This document shows positions 23,829-32,182 of a stretch of DNA of 64,000 nucleotides, piece after piece. The notes below the pieces were generated by a model. The model saw only the letters and a list, made by a program, of their open reading frames with translations, did not search any database and had not been told where the DNA came from. The first letter of the stretch is position 1. Every line of letters begins with the position of its first letter. The DNA is from Streptosporangium carneum (GTDB taxonomy: Bacteria; Actinomycetota; Actinomycetes; Streptosporangiales; Streptosporangiaceae): NCBI RefSeq assembly GCF_027922005.1, contig NZ_BSEV01000001.1, positions 521,638 through 585,637 on the forward strand. Direction: 5' to 3'. The position numbers were made by a program, and so were the translations under genes.

Positions 23829-24860
23829 TCAGGACACGACGAGAGCCCGCACGTCCAAAAGCTCGCCGAGCAGGTCGGTGAGGCTGACCATGCCGACCAC
23901 CTCGCCGCCCTCTGTGACGAGACCCACATGGGCGTGCGCCTCCTGCAGCGCGGAGACGGCCTCGGGGATCGTCGTCTCCCGCGCCAGGCGGGGAACGGGG
24001 CGGGCGAGCTCGGCCGGCGTCGCGCCGGGACGGACCAGCAGGTCCCTGACGTGCAGCACCCCCAGGACGTCACCGGGCCTGCCCGAGTTGACCAGCAGGC
24101 GCAGGTGCCCGCTCTCCGCGGCCGTCCTGCGCACCTGGGCGTCGCTCGCGTCCCCGGTCACGCAGGTGGCCTTCGCGATGGGCAGGGTCAGACGCTCGAT
24201 CGGCTGCTGGTGGACCCGCAGCGCCCGGGTGAGCAGGTCGTGCTCCGCCCGGTCGAGCAGGCCCATCCGCCCTGACTCGCCGACGAGCATCGCCAGCTGG
24301 ACCGGGGTCCTGGTGGTGGCCAGCTCGTCCCTCGGGCGCACGCCGAACAGTCCGAGCAGCCCGTTGGTCAGGCCGTTGAGCGCGGCCAGCACGGGGCGGA
24401 CCACCCGGGTGAAGCCGCGGAACGGCAGGGCCAGGCCCATCGCCGCGGTCTCCGGGTGGGTCAGCGCCCACGACTTGGGAGCCATCTCGCCGACCACCAT
24501 GTGCAGGAAGGTGATCAGCGCGAGCGCGATCGTCAGCGAGATGGGGACCCGCAGGGACTCGGGCACGCCGACCGCCGCGAAGACCGGCTCCAGCAGGTGC
24601 TCGACGGCGGGCTCCGTCACCATGCCCAGGCCCAGGGAGCACAGCGTGATGCCCAGCTGGGCCCCGGCGAGCATCAGCGACAGCTCCCTGCCGCCGCGTA
24701 CGGCGGCGCGGGCGGTGACCCTGGCCAGCCTGCCCCCCTTGCCCGCGAGCTCCTCGAGGCGGTGCCTGCGGGCCGAGATGACCGCGAACTCGGCGGCGAC
24801 GAAGAAGGCGTTGCCGATCAGCAGCGCGACGCCCAGCAGCAGGGCTCCGGTCGTGCTCAT
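23829..24860 (-). CDS. CNNM (DUF21)/CBS-domain membrane protein
   Basis: 343 residues. N-terminal DUF21/CNNM domain with about four membrane segments (AFFVAAEFAVISARRHRLEEL, residues 1-190) and a pair of CBS domains (about 210-335). The usual C-terminal CorC/HlyC domain is missing, which makes it shorter than its neighbour. CNNM proteins are implicated in Mg2+ or Co2+ efflux. It overlaps the larger paralogue by four bases, so the two probably work as a hetero-pair. Confidence 0.87.
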   Translation of the reverse strand: MSTTGALLLGVALLIGNAFFVAAEFAVISARRHRLEELAGKGGRLARVTARAAVRGGRELSLMLAGAQLGITLCSLGLGMVTEPAVEHLLEPVFAAVGVPESLRVPISLTIALALITFLHMVVGEMAPKSWALTHPETAAMGLALPFRGFTRVVRPVLAALNGLTNGLLGLFGVRPRDELATTRTPVQLAMLVGESGRMGLLDRAEHDLLTRALRVHQQPIERLTLPIAKATCVTGDASDAQVRRTAAESGHLRLLVNSGRPGDVLGVLHVRDLLVRPGATPAELARPVPRLARETTIPEAVSALQEAHAHVGLVTEGGEVVGMVSLTDLLGELLDVRALVVS

Positions 24861-26344
24861 CGCTCGCTCGCCTCGTTCCTTGCCGTGTCCTGTCCCGCCG
24901 TCCGCGACGAGGCCATGGCGGGCTCGGTGTCGCCCTCGCCCTCACCGCCCTCGCTCTCGCTCTCGCCCTCGCCCTCGGCGTCGGTCCCGTCGTCGCTCTC
25001 CGTCCCGGCCGCGGGGAAGGTCAGCCGCACCCACTCGGGGACCCTGCGGTGCACCGACAGCACGGTGAGCGTCGCGTCGGCCTCCTCCTCGCCGTCGTCT
25101 TCGAGCAGGTCGGTCTCCAGGGTCAGGGTGACCGTGACCTGGTCGCCGGGCTCGGCCATCCTGCCGAGGGTGGCCAGGACCAGGCCGGCGACGGTGTCGT
25201 AGCCGTCGCTCTCGGGGAGCGACAGCTTCGTCGCGCGCTCCACCTCGTCGAGCCGGAGCGTGCCCGGCAGGTCCCAGACGCCGTCGCCGTTCGCGACGAC
25301 CCCCGCGGGCTCCGGGTCGTTCTCGTCGATCAGCTCGCCGACGAGCTCCTCCGCGAGGTCCTCGACAGTGACCACGCCCGCGAGCCCGCCGTACTCGTCG
25401 ATGACGCACGCCAGGTCGTCCCGGGCGGCGCGCATGCGCTCCAGCACGACGGGCAGCGGCAGCGAGTCGGGGACCAGCAGCGCCGAGCGGGTGATCTGCT
25501 CGATCGGGCCCTCGGTCAGGCCGGACCGGAGCAGCTCCCGCACGCCGGTGACGCCGACCACGTCCTCGCCGTTGTCGCTGCACAGCACCGGATAGCGGGA
25601 GTGGCCGTGCTCGGCGACGGCGTCGAGCAGGTCGGAGATCGGACGCTCGGCGCGCAGCAGCACCACGCGGGGGCGCGGCACCATGACGTCCTCCGCGGTG
25701 CGGTCGCCGAACTCGAGCGCCCGCTCGAGCAGGTCGGAAAGGCGCGGGGGAAGGTCGCCCGCCGTCGCCGACTCGGAGATGATCCGGGACAGCTCCTCGG
25801 GGCTCGCGCCGTGCTCGATCTCCTCGACGGGCTCGACGCCGACCCGGCGCAGCAGGCCGGTGGCGGCGGAGTCGAAAAGCCGGATGACCGGGCCCGCGAT
25901 CTTGAGGTATAGGATCGTCGAGCGGGCCAGGAACTTGGCCACCGGCTCGGGCCTGGCGATGCCCAGGTTCTTCGGGGCGAGCTCGCCGAGCACCATCTGG
26001 ACCACGGTGGCGACGGCGACGGCCAGCGCGAGCGCGAGGCCCGGCACCGCGGCTCCCGGCACCCCGGCCGACTCCAGCAGGGGACGGATCACGGTGGCGA
26101 TGGCGGGTTCGGAGATGAAGCCGACCAGCAGGGCGGTGACGGTGATGCCGAGCTGCGCGCCCGACAGCATGAACGACAGGCGTCCTGTCACCGCCAGGGC
26201 GCGTTCGGCCGCCGCGTCGCCTGCGTCGGCCTGCTCGCGCAGCACGCCGCGGTCGGCGGCGACGAAGGCGAACTCCTGGGCGACGAAGTAGCCCGTCGCC
26301 AGGGTGAGGAGCAGTACGGCCAGCAGGCCTAGAGCCGTGTTCAC
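24857..26344 (-). CDS. CNNM/CBS/CorC-HlyC domain membrane protein
   Basis: 495 residues. DUF21/CNNM membrane domain (FVAAEFAFVA.. family signature near 20, segments to about 190), two CBS domains (about 215-340, ending near EYGGLAGVVTVEDLAEELVGE), then a CorC/HlyC C-terminal domain (350-440) and an acidic low-complexity tail of repeated EGE and ESE. Likely a divalent-cation transporter or its regulator. First gene of a two-gene operon. Confidence 0.88.
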   Translation of the reverse strand: MNTALGLLAVLLLTLATGYFVAQEFAFVAADRGVLREQADAGDAAAERALAVTGRLSFMLSGAQLGITVTALLVGFISEPAIATVIRPLLESAGVPGAAVPGLALALAVAVATVVQMVLGELAPKNLGIARPEPVAKFLARSTILYLKIAGPVIRLFDSAATGLLRRVGVEPVEEIEHGASPEELSRIISESATAGDLPPRLSDLLERALEFGDRTAEDVMVPRPRVVLLRAERPISDLLDAVAEHGHSRYPVLCSDNGEDVVGVTGVRELLRSGLTEGPIEQITRSALLVPDSLPLPVVLERMRAARDDLACVIDEYGGLAGVVTVEDLAEELVGELIDENDPEPAGVVANGDGVWDLPGTLRLDEVERATKLSLPESDGYDTVAGLVLATLGRMAEPGDQVTVTLTLETDLLEDDGEEEADATLTVLSVHRRVPEWVRLTFPAAGTESDDGTDAEGEGESESEGGEGEGDTEPAMASSRTAGQDTARNEASER

Positions 26345-26639
26345 CGGGTGGCTCTCCCGGTTGGGTCAGCGCTTCCCGTGCGTTCGCACGGGCAGGTACT
26401 CCATGGGTCCGGAGTGGACACGATCTTCCTTTCGAGCAGAGGACGTCCTCTACCGTAACGATCCGCGTGGGGGTCGATGTTTCCAGATCGGCCAGCGATC
26501 CTAATGTTGGTTGATAAGCACCCTTTTATGTACTTTTCCATAGGGAAAGCTTGGGAACGCGTCTGCGGGCGACGGACTCACGACGTAGCGTCGATAATGA
26601 CGGTCTCATCGTGAGTTCGAGAGGTGGCTGGGATACGAC
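26345..26639. promoter_or_regulatory. Divergent promoter region with a leader hairpin
   Basis: 295 bp between the CNNM operon (minus) and the LCP gene (plus), AT-rich near 26500-26545. On the minus transcript a perfect CCCGTGCG/CGCACGGG hairpin (26375-26392) lies about 30 nt before the CNNM start. No named riboswitch is recognised. Confidence 0.45.
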
Positions 26640-27938
26640 GTGGGTGACTGGACGGAAGACGACGATCGCACCCGCGCGCTGCGGTCGCCCACGCCCGGGC
26701 CCCCGCCGTCGCGAGCGGCAGGGCAGCCCGCCTATCCGACGCAGGGCCTCGACCCCCACCAGGGTCGTCCCGAGCAGGGCCGTCCCGGCGAGGAGTCGCC
26801 GCGGGACGACACGAGGCAGAGGGCGACCTCCCGGGTCTACGGCAAGCCCAGGGAGGGATCGAGGCCGGTCAGGCCCCTGCCGGGTTCGGCGGGATCCGCC
26901 GACGGCCCGCACGGACCGTCGGGAGGCTCCTCCGGCGGCGAGGGCGGCGGGTCGCGCGTGCCCGGCCTCTCCTGGCGGCCGAAGCGGCCGGGCAGGCTGG
27001 CCGTACGGATCCTCGTCGGGCTGCTCGTCGTCCTGCTGGTGGTCGCCGTCGGCGGATACTTCACGATCAACTCGCGGATGCAGCGGATCGACGCGCTCGG
27101 CGACTACAAGGGCCGCCCCGCGGACACCCCGGGCTCGAACTGGCTGCTGGTCGGCTCCGACAGCCGGGAGGGCCTGAGCAAGGCGCAGCGCAAGAAGTTC
27201 GCCACCGGCTCGGCCGTCGGGCGCAGGACCGACACGATGATGCTCCTGCACATCCCCGACACCGGAGACCGCCCGACCCTGGTCAGCCTCCCGCGCGACT
27301 CCTACGTGCCGATCGACGGCCATGGCCGCGGCAAGCTGAACGCCGCCTACGCCTTCGGCGACGGCGGGCCCAAGCTGCTCGCCAAGACCGTCGAGCAGGT
27401 GACCGGCATCCGGATCGACCACTACATGGAGATCGGCTTCGGCGGCTTCGTGGGCATCGTCGACGCCATCGGCGGAGTCGAGATCGACGTCAAGCAGAAC
27501 ATCAAGGACCGCAAGGCCGGGATCAACCTGAAGAAGGGCAAGCAGGTGCTGGACGGCGGCACCGCCCTCGGCTACGTCCGCACCCGCGCGACCGGCGCCA
27601 TCCCCGACTTCGAGCGGACCCAGCGCCAGCGCCAGTTCTTCTCCGCCGTGGTGAAGAAGGCCGCCAGCCCGGGAGTCCTGATCAACCCCTTCACCTCCGT
27701 CCCGCTCGCGCTGAGCGCGGCCGACTCGGTCACGGTCGGCGAGGAGACCGGCGCCTTCAACCTGCTCTCCCTGGGCCTGGCCATGGGGGACAACCCGATC
27801 ACCACCGTCGTCCCGATCGGCTCCCTGCCGACCATCAACGGCGAGGCCGTCGTCCAGTGGGACCGCGCCAAGGCCCTGCGCATGTTCGAGGCCCTCGCCC
27901 AGGACAAGCCGGTGCCCAAGGACGCCCTCGGCAAGTAG
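26640..27938 (+). CDS. LytR-CpsA-Psr (LCP) family wall-polymer ligase
   Basis: 432 residues. A disordered Pro/Arg/Gly-rich cytoplasmic N-terminus (1-115), one membrane segment (LAVRILVGLLVVLLVVAVGGYF, about 120-142), then the extracellular LCP domain with the polyprenyl-phosphate binding pattern: NWLLVGSDSREG, RRTDTMMLLHI, VSLPRDSYVPI, KLNAAYAFGGP-like and YVRTRATGAIPDFERTQRQ. LCP enzymes transfer teichoic acid or arabinogalactan-like polymers from lipid carrier to peptidoglycan. GTG start; no leader found. Confidence 0.92.
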   Translation: MGDWTEDDDRTRALRSPTPGPPPSRAAGQPAYPTQGLDPHQGRPEQGRPGEESPRDDTRQRATSRVYGKPREGSRPVRPLPGSAGSADGPHGPSGGSSGGEGGGSRVPGLSWRPKRPGRLAVRILVGLLVVLLVVAVGGYFTINSRMQRIDALGDYKGRPADTPGSNWLLVGSDSREGLSKAQRKKFATGSAVGRRTDTMMLLHIPDTGDRPTLVSLPRDSYVPIDGHGRGKLNAAYAFGDGGPKLLAKTVEQVTGIRIDHYMEIGFGGFVGIVDAIGGVEIDVKQNIKDRKAGINLKKGKQVLDGGTALGYVRTRATGAIPDFERTQRQRQFFSAVVKKAASPGVLINPFTSVPLALSAADSVTVGEETGAFNLLSLGLAMGDNPITTVVPIGSLPTINGEAVVQWDRAKALRMFEALAQDKPVPKDALGK

Positions 27939-27953
27939 CCCCCGCGGGCGGCC

Positions 27954-28607
27954 TCAGCCGCTCGCGGCGATGCTGCCCGCGACGGCTCCCGCGACCACCG
28001 CGGACATGATGGCGGCGTTGACGGCGGCGATGGTCTTGGCCACGGCGTCGCCGGCCCAGTTGCCCTCGGTGATCTCCTTGATGCGCTCCTTGCTCGCGCC
28101 GGGGAACGCCTTACGGTCGATCTTGGCGGCGTGCAGGACGGCGATCAGCACCGCTGTCCGCTCGTCGGGGTCGGCCCCGGCCAGCACGGCTTCGACGCGC
28201 TCGCGGACGCCCTGCTCGACGCTCGGGTCGCGCTCCGGGTAGCGGGTGCTGGGGAAGACGCTGAGGATCTTGCGCTGTTCCTCGCCCAGCACGCCCCGCT
28301 CGGCCAGGCCGGACAGCAGGCGCTTGCGGAGCTTGGCGGAGTGCAGCCTGTGAACCCACCAGTCGGGCTTGCGCTCCTTCGGCTCCGCGGCGATCCTGGC
28401 CAGCGTCGCGTCCAGCTCCTCCTCGCCCAGCGGCGTGGGGTCCAGGACGGTGACCTTCTTGTCGGCCAGGTCGATCCGGCCGTTGACCGCCAGCTCGGCC
28501 AGGAGGGAGCCGCCCAGCGCGGCGTCCAGCTCCGCCGAGCTGACCAGTTGCCTGCCCTCCGCCTCGCTGTAGGCGAGCAGGAGGACCTCCTCAGCGATGA
28601 TCGTCAT
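27954..28607 (-). CDS. GPP34 (GOLPH3/Vps74-like) family phosphoprotein
   Basis: 217 residues, entirely helical with the GPP34 pattern: TIIAEEVLLLAY at the N-terminus, GGSLLAELAVNGRIDL, VHRLHSAKLRKRLLSGLAERG, and an Ala-rich C-terminal helix. Eukaryotic relatives bind PI4P and Golgi glycosyltransferases; actinobacterial copies are frequent but their role is not established. Converges with the LCP gene, 15 bp apart. Confidence 0.88.
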   Translation of the reverse strand: MTIIAEEVLLLAYSEAEGRQLVSSAELDAALGGSLLAELAVNGRIDLADKKVTVLDPTPLGEEELDATLARIAAEPKERKPDWWVHRLHSAKLRKRLLSGLAERGVLGEEQRKILSVFPSTRYPERDPSVEQGVRERVEAVLAGADPDERTAVLIAVLHAAKIDRKAFPGASKERIKEITEGNWAGDAVAKTIAAVNAAIMSAVVAGAVAGSIAASG

Positions 28608-28728
28608 GTCTCGACCCTATGCCGTAAGCACTCCGTAAGCGCCGCTGCCCCGCCCGCGGGATATTTTCGGCCCAGGGCCGCGAGGACACGGGGGTGCGGT
28701 CGCCGTACCGGGCCCGGGAGGAAACGTC

Positions 28729-29328
28729 ATGAGGATCAAGAGACTGCTGCGTCATCCCGCCACCTGGGTGGTTCTGACGGCGGGCGCCGTCGCGTTCGGC
28801 GTCGCCCTCTACCTCTTCCAGCCGTGGCGCCTGTTCACCACGGTCGAGGTGAACGAGGCGTCGCCGGTCGCCGCCGCGCCGTCGTCGCCCCAGGGCACGC
28901 GGCCCACGGGCTCGGAGGCGTCCGGCGGGGCCGCACGGCCCGAAGGCCAGGGAGCCACGGGCCAGGGGAACGGCGGAGGCGCTGCGGTCCTGGCGGAGGG
29001 CGCGTTCGTCTCGCACGAGCACACGACCACGGGCAAGGCCGTGCTGCTGCGCCTGGCCGACGGGAGCAGGGTGCTCAGGATCGAGGACCTGGCCACCTCG
29101 GACGGCCCCGACCTGCGGGTCTGGCTGAGCGACCAGCCGGTGAGGAAGGGCAACGCCGGGTGGTTCAACCTGGACGACGGCAGGCACCTCGAACTGGGGG
29201 CCCTCAAGGGCAACAAGGGCGACGCGAACTACGCCGTGCCCGCCGGGGCCGACCTGACCGGCCTGAACTCCGTCACCATCTGGTGCAGGAGGTTCTCGGT
29301 CTCCTTCGGCGCGGCGTCCCTCACCTGA
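28729..29328 (+). CDS. Membrane-anchored DM13-domain protein
   Basis: 199 residues. N-terminal membrane anchor (VVLTAGAVAFGVALYLFQ), a Gly/Ala/Pro-rich linker (45-85), then a DM13 domain: EDLATSDGPDLRVWLSD, NLDDGRHLELGALKGNKGD, NYAVPAGADL and IWCRRFSVSFGAASL. The conserved Cys-bearing motif is at the C-terminal end. DM13 is proposed to be a redox or metal-linked extracytoplasmic domain. Isolated gene. Confidence 0.85.
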   Translation: MRIKRLLRHPATWVVLTAGAVAFGVALYLFQPWRLFTTVEVNEASPVAAAPSSPQGTRPTGSEASGGAARPEGQGATGQGNGGGAAVLAEGAFVSHEHTTTGKAVLLRLADGSRVLRIEDLATSDGPDLRVWLSDQPVRKGNAGWFNLDDGRHLELGALKGNKGDANYAVPAGADLTGLNSVTIWCRRFSVSFGAASLT

Positions 29329-29368
29329 GAGCGGCCGTCCCGCCCCGGCCTGAGAGAATGCCCGGTCT

Positions 29369-29974
29369 ATGAGCATCTCCGAGGAACTCCACGCCATCGG
29401 CCGCCCTCTCGTGGAGGCGCAGCTCGCCCATCCGACAGTGGCGGGGATCGCCAGAGGAGACCTGCCGGAGCCGGTGTTCCGGTCGTGGCTCGAACAGGAC
29501 TACCTGTTCCTCCTGGACTACGTGCGGGTCTTCTCCCGGCTGGCCTGGCAGGCCCCCGACGGTCACCTGGGCGATCTGGTCGACCTGGCCCATGCCACCT
29601 TCCACGAGGAGCTGGACCTGCACCGCTCGCTGTCCGCCGAGTTCGGCGCGGACCTCGCGGGCGCGAGGAAGGGGCCGGCGTGCGCCGCCTACACCTCGTT
29701 CCTGCTCGATTCGGCCGCGGACTACGCCGACGGGCTGGCCGCGCTCTATCCCTGCATGTGGGGCTACTCCACCCTCGGGCGCGTCCTGGCGGAGGACCCT
29801 CCGGCCGAACCCCGCTACCGGGCCTGGGTCGACACCTACGCCCACCCCGCCTTCGCCGAGCTGACCGAGCGCGTCGCCGTGATGATCGACGAGGCCGTTC
29901 CCGACCTCGGCAGAGCGGGGAAACTGTTCACCGAGGGGATGGCCCACGAACTCGCCTTCTGGGACGTCCCCTGA
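29369..29974 (+). CDS. tenA: TenA/thiaminase II-like protein
   Basis: 201 residues, the all-helical TenA fold. Conserved elements: a FRSWLEQDYLFLLDYVRVF helix near 36-55, the nucleophile Cys in YPCMWGYSTLG (near 130), and C-terminal Glu in FTEGMAHELAFWDVP. TenA hydrolyses aminopyrimidine or thiamine to salvage HMP. The CytX-like permease with the TPP riboswitch at 34.5 kb is an obvious pathway partner although 4.6 kb away. Runs into the Fpg gene after 14 bp. Confidence 0.88.
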   Translation: MSISEELHAIGRPLVEAQLAHPTVAGIARGDLPEPVFRSWLEQDYLFLLDYVRVFSRLAWQAPDGHLGDLVDLAHATFHEELDLHRSLSAEFGADLAGARKGPACAAYTSFLLDSAADYADGLAALYPCMWGYSTLGRVLAEDPPAEPRYRAWVDTYAHPAFAELTERVAVMIDEAVPDLGRAGKLFTEGMAHELAFWDVP

Positions 29975-29988
29975 TCTAGCCTGGAGGC

Positions 29989-30870
29989 ATGCCCGAGCTT
30001 CCCGAGGTGGAGTCGCTCGCCGAGTTCCTGCGTGAGCGCGCGGTCGGCAGGCCGGTCCTCGCCGTCGACGTGTTCGCCTTCCAGGCGCTGAAGACCGTGG
30101 ACCCGCCGGTCGCCGCCCTCGTCGGGCTGACCGTGACCGGGGTGGTCAGGCACGGAAAGTTCCTCGACGTCGACTGCGACGGCCTGCACCTCGTCACGCA
30201 CCTGGCACGTGGCGGCTGGCTGCGCTGGCACGACGACCTCTCGGGCGCGAAGCCCGTCAGGCCGGGCAGGAGCCCCCTGGCCGTCCGGGTACGGCTGGCG
30301 CCCGCCTCCGAGGACGGCGGGGAGCCGGGTTTCGAGCTGACCGAGGCCGGGACGCAGAAGCGCCTGGCCGTCCACGTCGTGAGAGAGCCGACGGAGGTCC
30401 CCGGGATCGCCGGGCTCGGCCCCGACCCCCTCTCCGCCGACTTCACCGTGCAGACCCTCAGGGAGATCGTGGGCGGCAGCCGCGCCCATATCAAGGGTCT
30501 TCTCCGCGACCAGCGGGTGGTCGCCGGGATCGGCAACGCCTACTCGGACGAGGTCCTGCACGCCGCGAGGATCTCTCCCTTCAAGGTCGCGGGGACCCTG
30601 ACGGACGATCAGGTCGCGGAGCTCCACGAGGCCGTCGTCGGCACCCTGGGCGCGGCGCTCGCCCGGGCGCGCGGCCTGGCGGCCAGGGACCTCAAGGCGG
30701 AGAAGAAGTCGGGCCTGCGGGTGCACGGCAGGACGGGGCAGCCCTGCGAGGTCTGCGGCGACACGGTCCGCGAGGTCTCCTTCGCGGACTCCGCGCTGCA
30801 GTACTGCCCGACCTGCCAGACGGGCGGCGAACCGCTGGCCGACCGCCGCATGTCCCGCCTGCTCAAGTGA
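29989..30870 (+). CDS. Fpg/Nei-family DNA glycosylase
   Basis: 293 residues. Starts MPELPEVESLAEF: Pro2 and Glu3 are the catalytic residues of this family after Met removal. An H2TH helix-two-turn-helix region (VVAGIGNAYSDEVLHAARIS, about 178-200) and a C-terminal zinc finger (CEVCG near 253 and CPTC near 274) are intact. It excises oxidised bases and cleaves abasic sites. The closest pattern is the actinobacterial Nei/Fpg-2 group. Probably co-transcribed with tenA. Confidence 0.93.
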   Translation: MPELPEVESLAEFLRERAVGRPVLAVDVFAFQALKTVDPPVAALVGLTVTGVVRHGKFLDVDCDGLHLVTHLARGGWLRWHDDLSGAKPVRPGRSPLAVRVRLAPASEDGGEPGFELTEAGTQKRLAVHVVREPTEVPGIAGLGPDPLSADFTVQTLREIVGGSRAHIKGLLRDQRVVAGIGNAYSDEVLHAARISPFKVAGTLTDDQVAELHEAVVGTLGAALARARGLAARDLKAEKKSGLRVHGRTGQPCEVCGDTVREVSFADSALQYCPTCQTGGEPLADRRMSRLLK

Positions 30871-31245
30871 TCACTGCGCCCACGGCGGCAGGATGATCTG
30901 GCCGCCCAGGGTCGCCCTGATCCCGGCCGAGGCGCACGCGGTTCCGGTGGCCCGCTCGGTCGGGGAGTCGTTGCGGATCGAGAACGGGACGCCCGGCGCG
31001 ACGATCAGCGCGTCACCCGCCTCGATCACGTGCTCCACACCGTCGAGGGTGCCCACCATCCGCCCCGAGTTGGCGACGAACACCTCCTCGCGGTCGACGG
31101 TGTGCTCCTTGCCCACCGTTCCCGGAGCCATCTCGAACGACCAGACGGCCAGTTCCGCCGAACCCCGCGAGGGGACGGCCAGGGAGCGCACGGTCATCCC
31201 GCCGTTGTCGAAGACGGGAGCGTCAGCCAGGTTCGCGACGGTCAT
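30871..31245 (-). CDS. Cupin-domain protein
   Basis: 124 residues from ATG 31245, preceded by TGGAGG. A single cupin barrel with two motifs around GKEHTVDREEVFVANSGRMVG and ALIVAPGVPFSIRNDSP. Typical of small sensor or dioxygenase-like cupins; the metal ligands cannot be fixed by eye. A tandem repeat lies immediately upstream at 31259-31305. It converges with the glycosylase gene without a gap. Confidence 0.82.
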   Translation of the reverse strand: MTVANLADAPVFDNGGMTVRSLAVPSRGSAELAVWSFEMAPGTVGKEHTVDREEVFVANSGRMVGTLDGVEHVIEAGDALIVAPGVPFSIRNDSPTERATGTACASAGIRATLGGQIILPPWAQ

Positions 31246-31258
31246 CGATCCTCCAAAT

Positions 31259-31305
31259 GGTAAACCTAGTTGTCTGTCTCTCAAAAGGTAAACCTGGTTG
31301 TCTGT
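31259..31305. promoter_or_regulatory. Two 19-bp direct repeats upstream of cupin gene
   Basis: GGTAAACCTAGTTGTCTGT (31259-31277) and GGTAAACCTGGTTGTCTGT (31287-31305), 28 bp apart, with one mismatch. A minus-strand TTGACG and downstream TACCTT flank the second copy, consistent with promoter plus regulator sites. Confidence 0.55.
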
Positions 31306-31418
31306 ATCGTCAAGGGGGCGGCGGGTGCGACGAGAGGTACATGGCCGCTTGTGGACGAGATGGGGGCGGTCGGACTGCTTTGCGCCCCGCAGGTCGGCGG
31401 ACTTGGAACAATGGAGGC

Positions 31419-31742
31419 ATGAGTGTTCCTGAGGTCGAAGCGCAGGCCGTGCCGGAGAGCGCGTTCCTGCTTGACGTGCGCGAGAACGACGAGTGGCAGG
31501 CCGGACACGCGCCGACGGCCGTTCACATCCCGCTGGGCGAGTTGCAGGCCCGGGTCGAGGAGGTGCCGAAGGACACGCCCGTCTACGTGGTCTGCCGGGT
31601 CGGAGGCCGTTCGGCGAACGCCGCCGCCTGGCTCAACCATGTCGGCTGGGACGCGATCAACGTCGGCGGCGGCATGCAGTCATGGAGCTTCGCGGGCCGC
31701 CCCATGGTCAGCGAGAGCGGCCAGGCCCCGTTCGTCGCCTGA
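31419..31742 (+). CDS. Rhodanese-like domain protein
   Basis: 107 residues, one rhodanese domain. The active-site loop CRVGGRSA (near 62) has the catalytic Cys, and LLDVRENDEWQAGHAPTAVHIPLGEL is the N-terminal signature. Single-domain rhodaneses move sulfane sulfur, for instance for moco, thiamine or thiolation pathways. The ATG has GGAGG immediately upstream but only one base away, so initiation may use a longer in-frame start. Confidence 0.9.
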   Translation: MSVPEVEAQAVPESAFLLDVRENDEWQAGHAPTAVHIPLGELQARVEEVPKDTPVYVVCRVGGRSANAAAWLNHVGWDAINVGGGMQSWSFAGRPMVSESGQAPFVA

Positions 31743-31743
31743 G

Positions 31744-31777
31744 ACGCCCCTCGGCGCCCGGATCCCGCCAGGGGCGT
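31744..31777 (+). terminator. Hairpin after rhodanese gene
   Basis: ACGCCCCT (31744-31751) pairs with AGGGGCGT (31770-31777) directly at the stop codon. Confidence 0.6.
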
Positions 31778-32005
31778 GGTCATTGACGGCCGATGCCCCT
31801 GGGGGCGGGGTTCTGGGCCCTCTCCAGGGTCGCGAGGGCGTTGATGACCGCCGCGCGTTCCCTCGGGGCGGCGGGTGAGCCGCGTGGCTCGATTCCAGCC
31901 CGGCCCGGAGCTCTCCGGGGGAGACAGTGTCCCGTCACCCCTGGTTCCGCCATTCCGCGCGGACGGGGCCTGACACGCCGCCCGGCCGCCTGTTTGGCTG
32001 GTCTC

Positions 32006-32182
32006 ATGACGACCTTCCGGCGTCCCGCCCGGTCCTTCTGGCGTGCCCTGGCAAGGCTGGTCGCGCTGTCGGTCCTGGTGGGAGGCACGCTCGGCGTGGT
32101 CATGTGGTGGCTGCTGGCGTCATTGGGGGAGACGTTGTCGCGGGTGATGTGGAGCCTGCCGTCGCTCCCCTTCAACCCGTAG
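32006..32182 (+). CDS. Small membrane protein, 58 residues
   Basis: An ATG-initiated ORF with a basic N-terminus (TTFRRPARSFWRALARL), one long membrane segment (VALSVLVGGTLGVVMWWLLASL) and a short tail ending in PFNP. No homologue recognised. The clear orientation of a basic head and hydrophobic core supports it being real, but it is short and lacks a strong ribosome site. Confidence 0.4.
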   Translation: MTTFRRPARSFWRALARLVALSVLVGGTLGVVMWWLLASLGETLSRVMWSLPSLPFNP

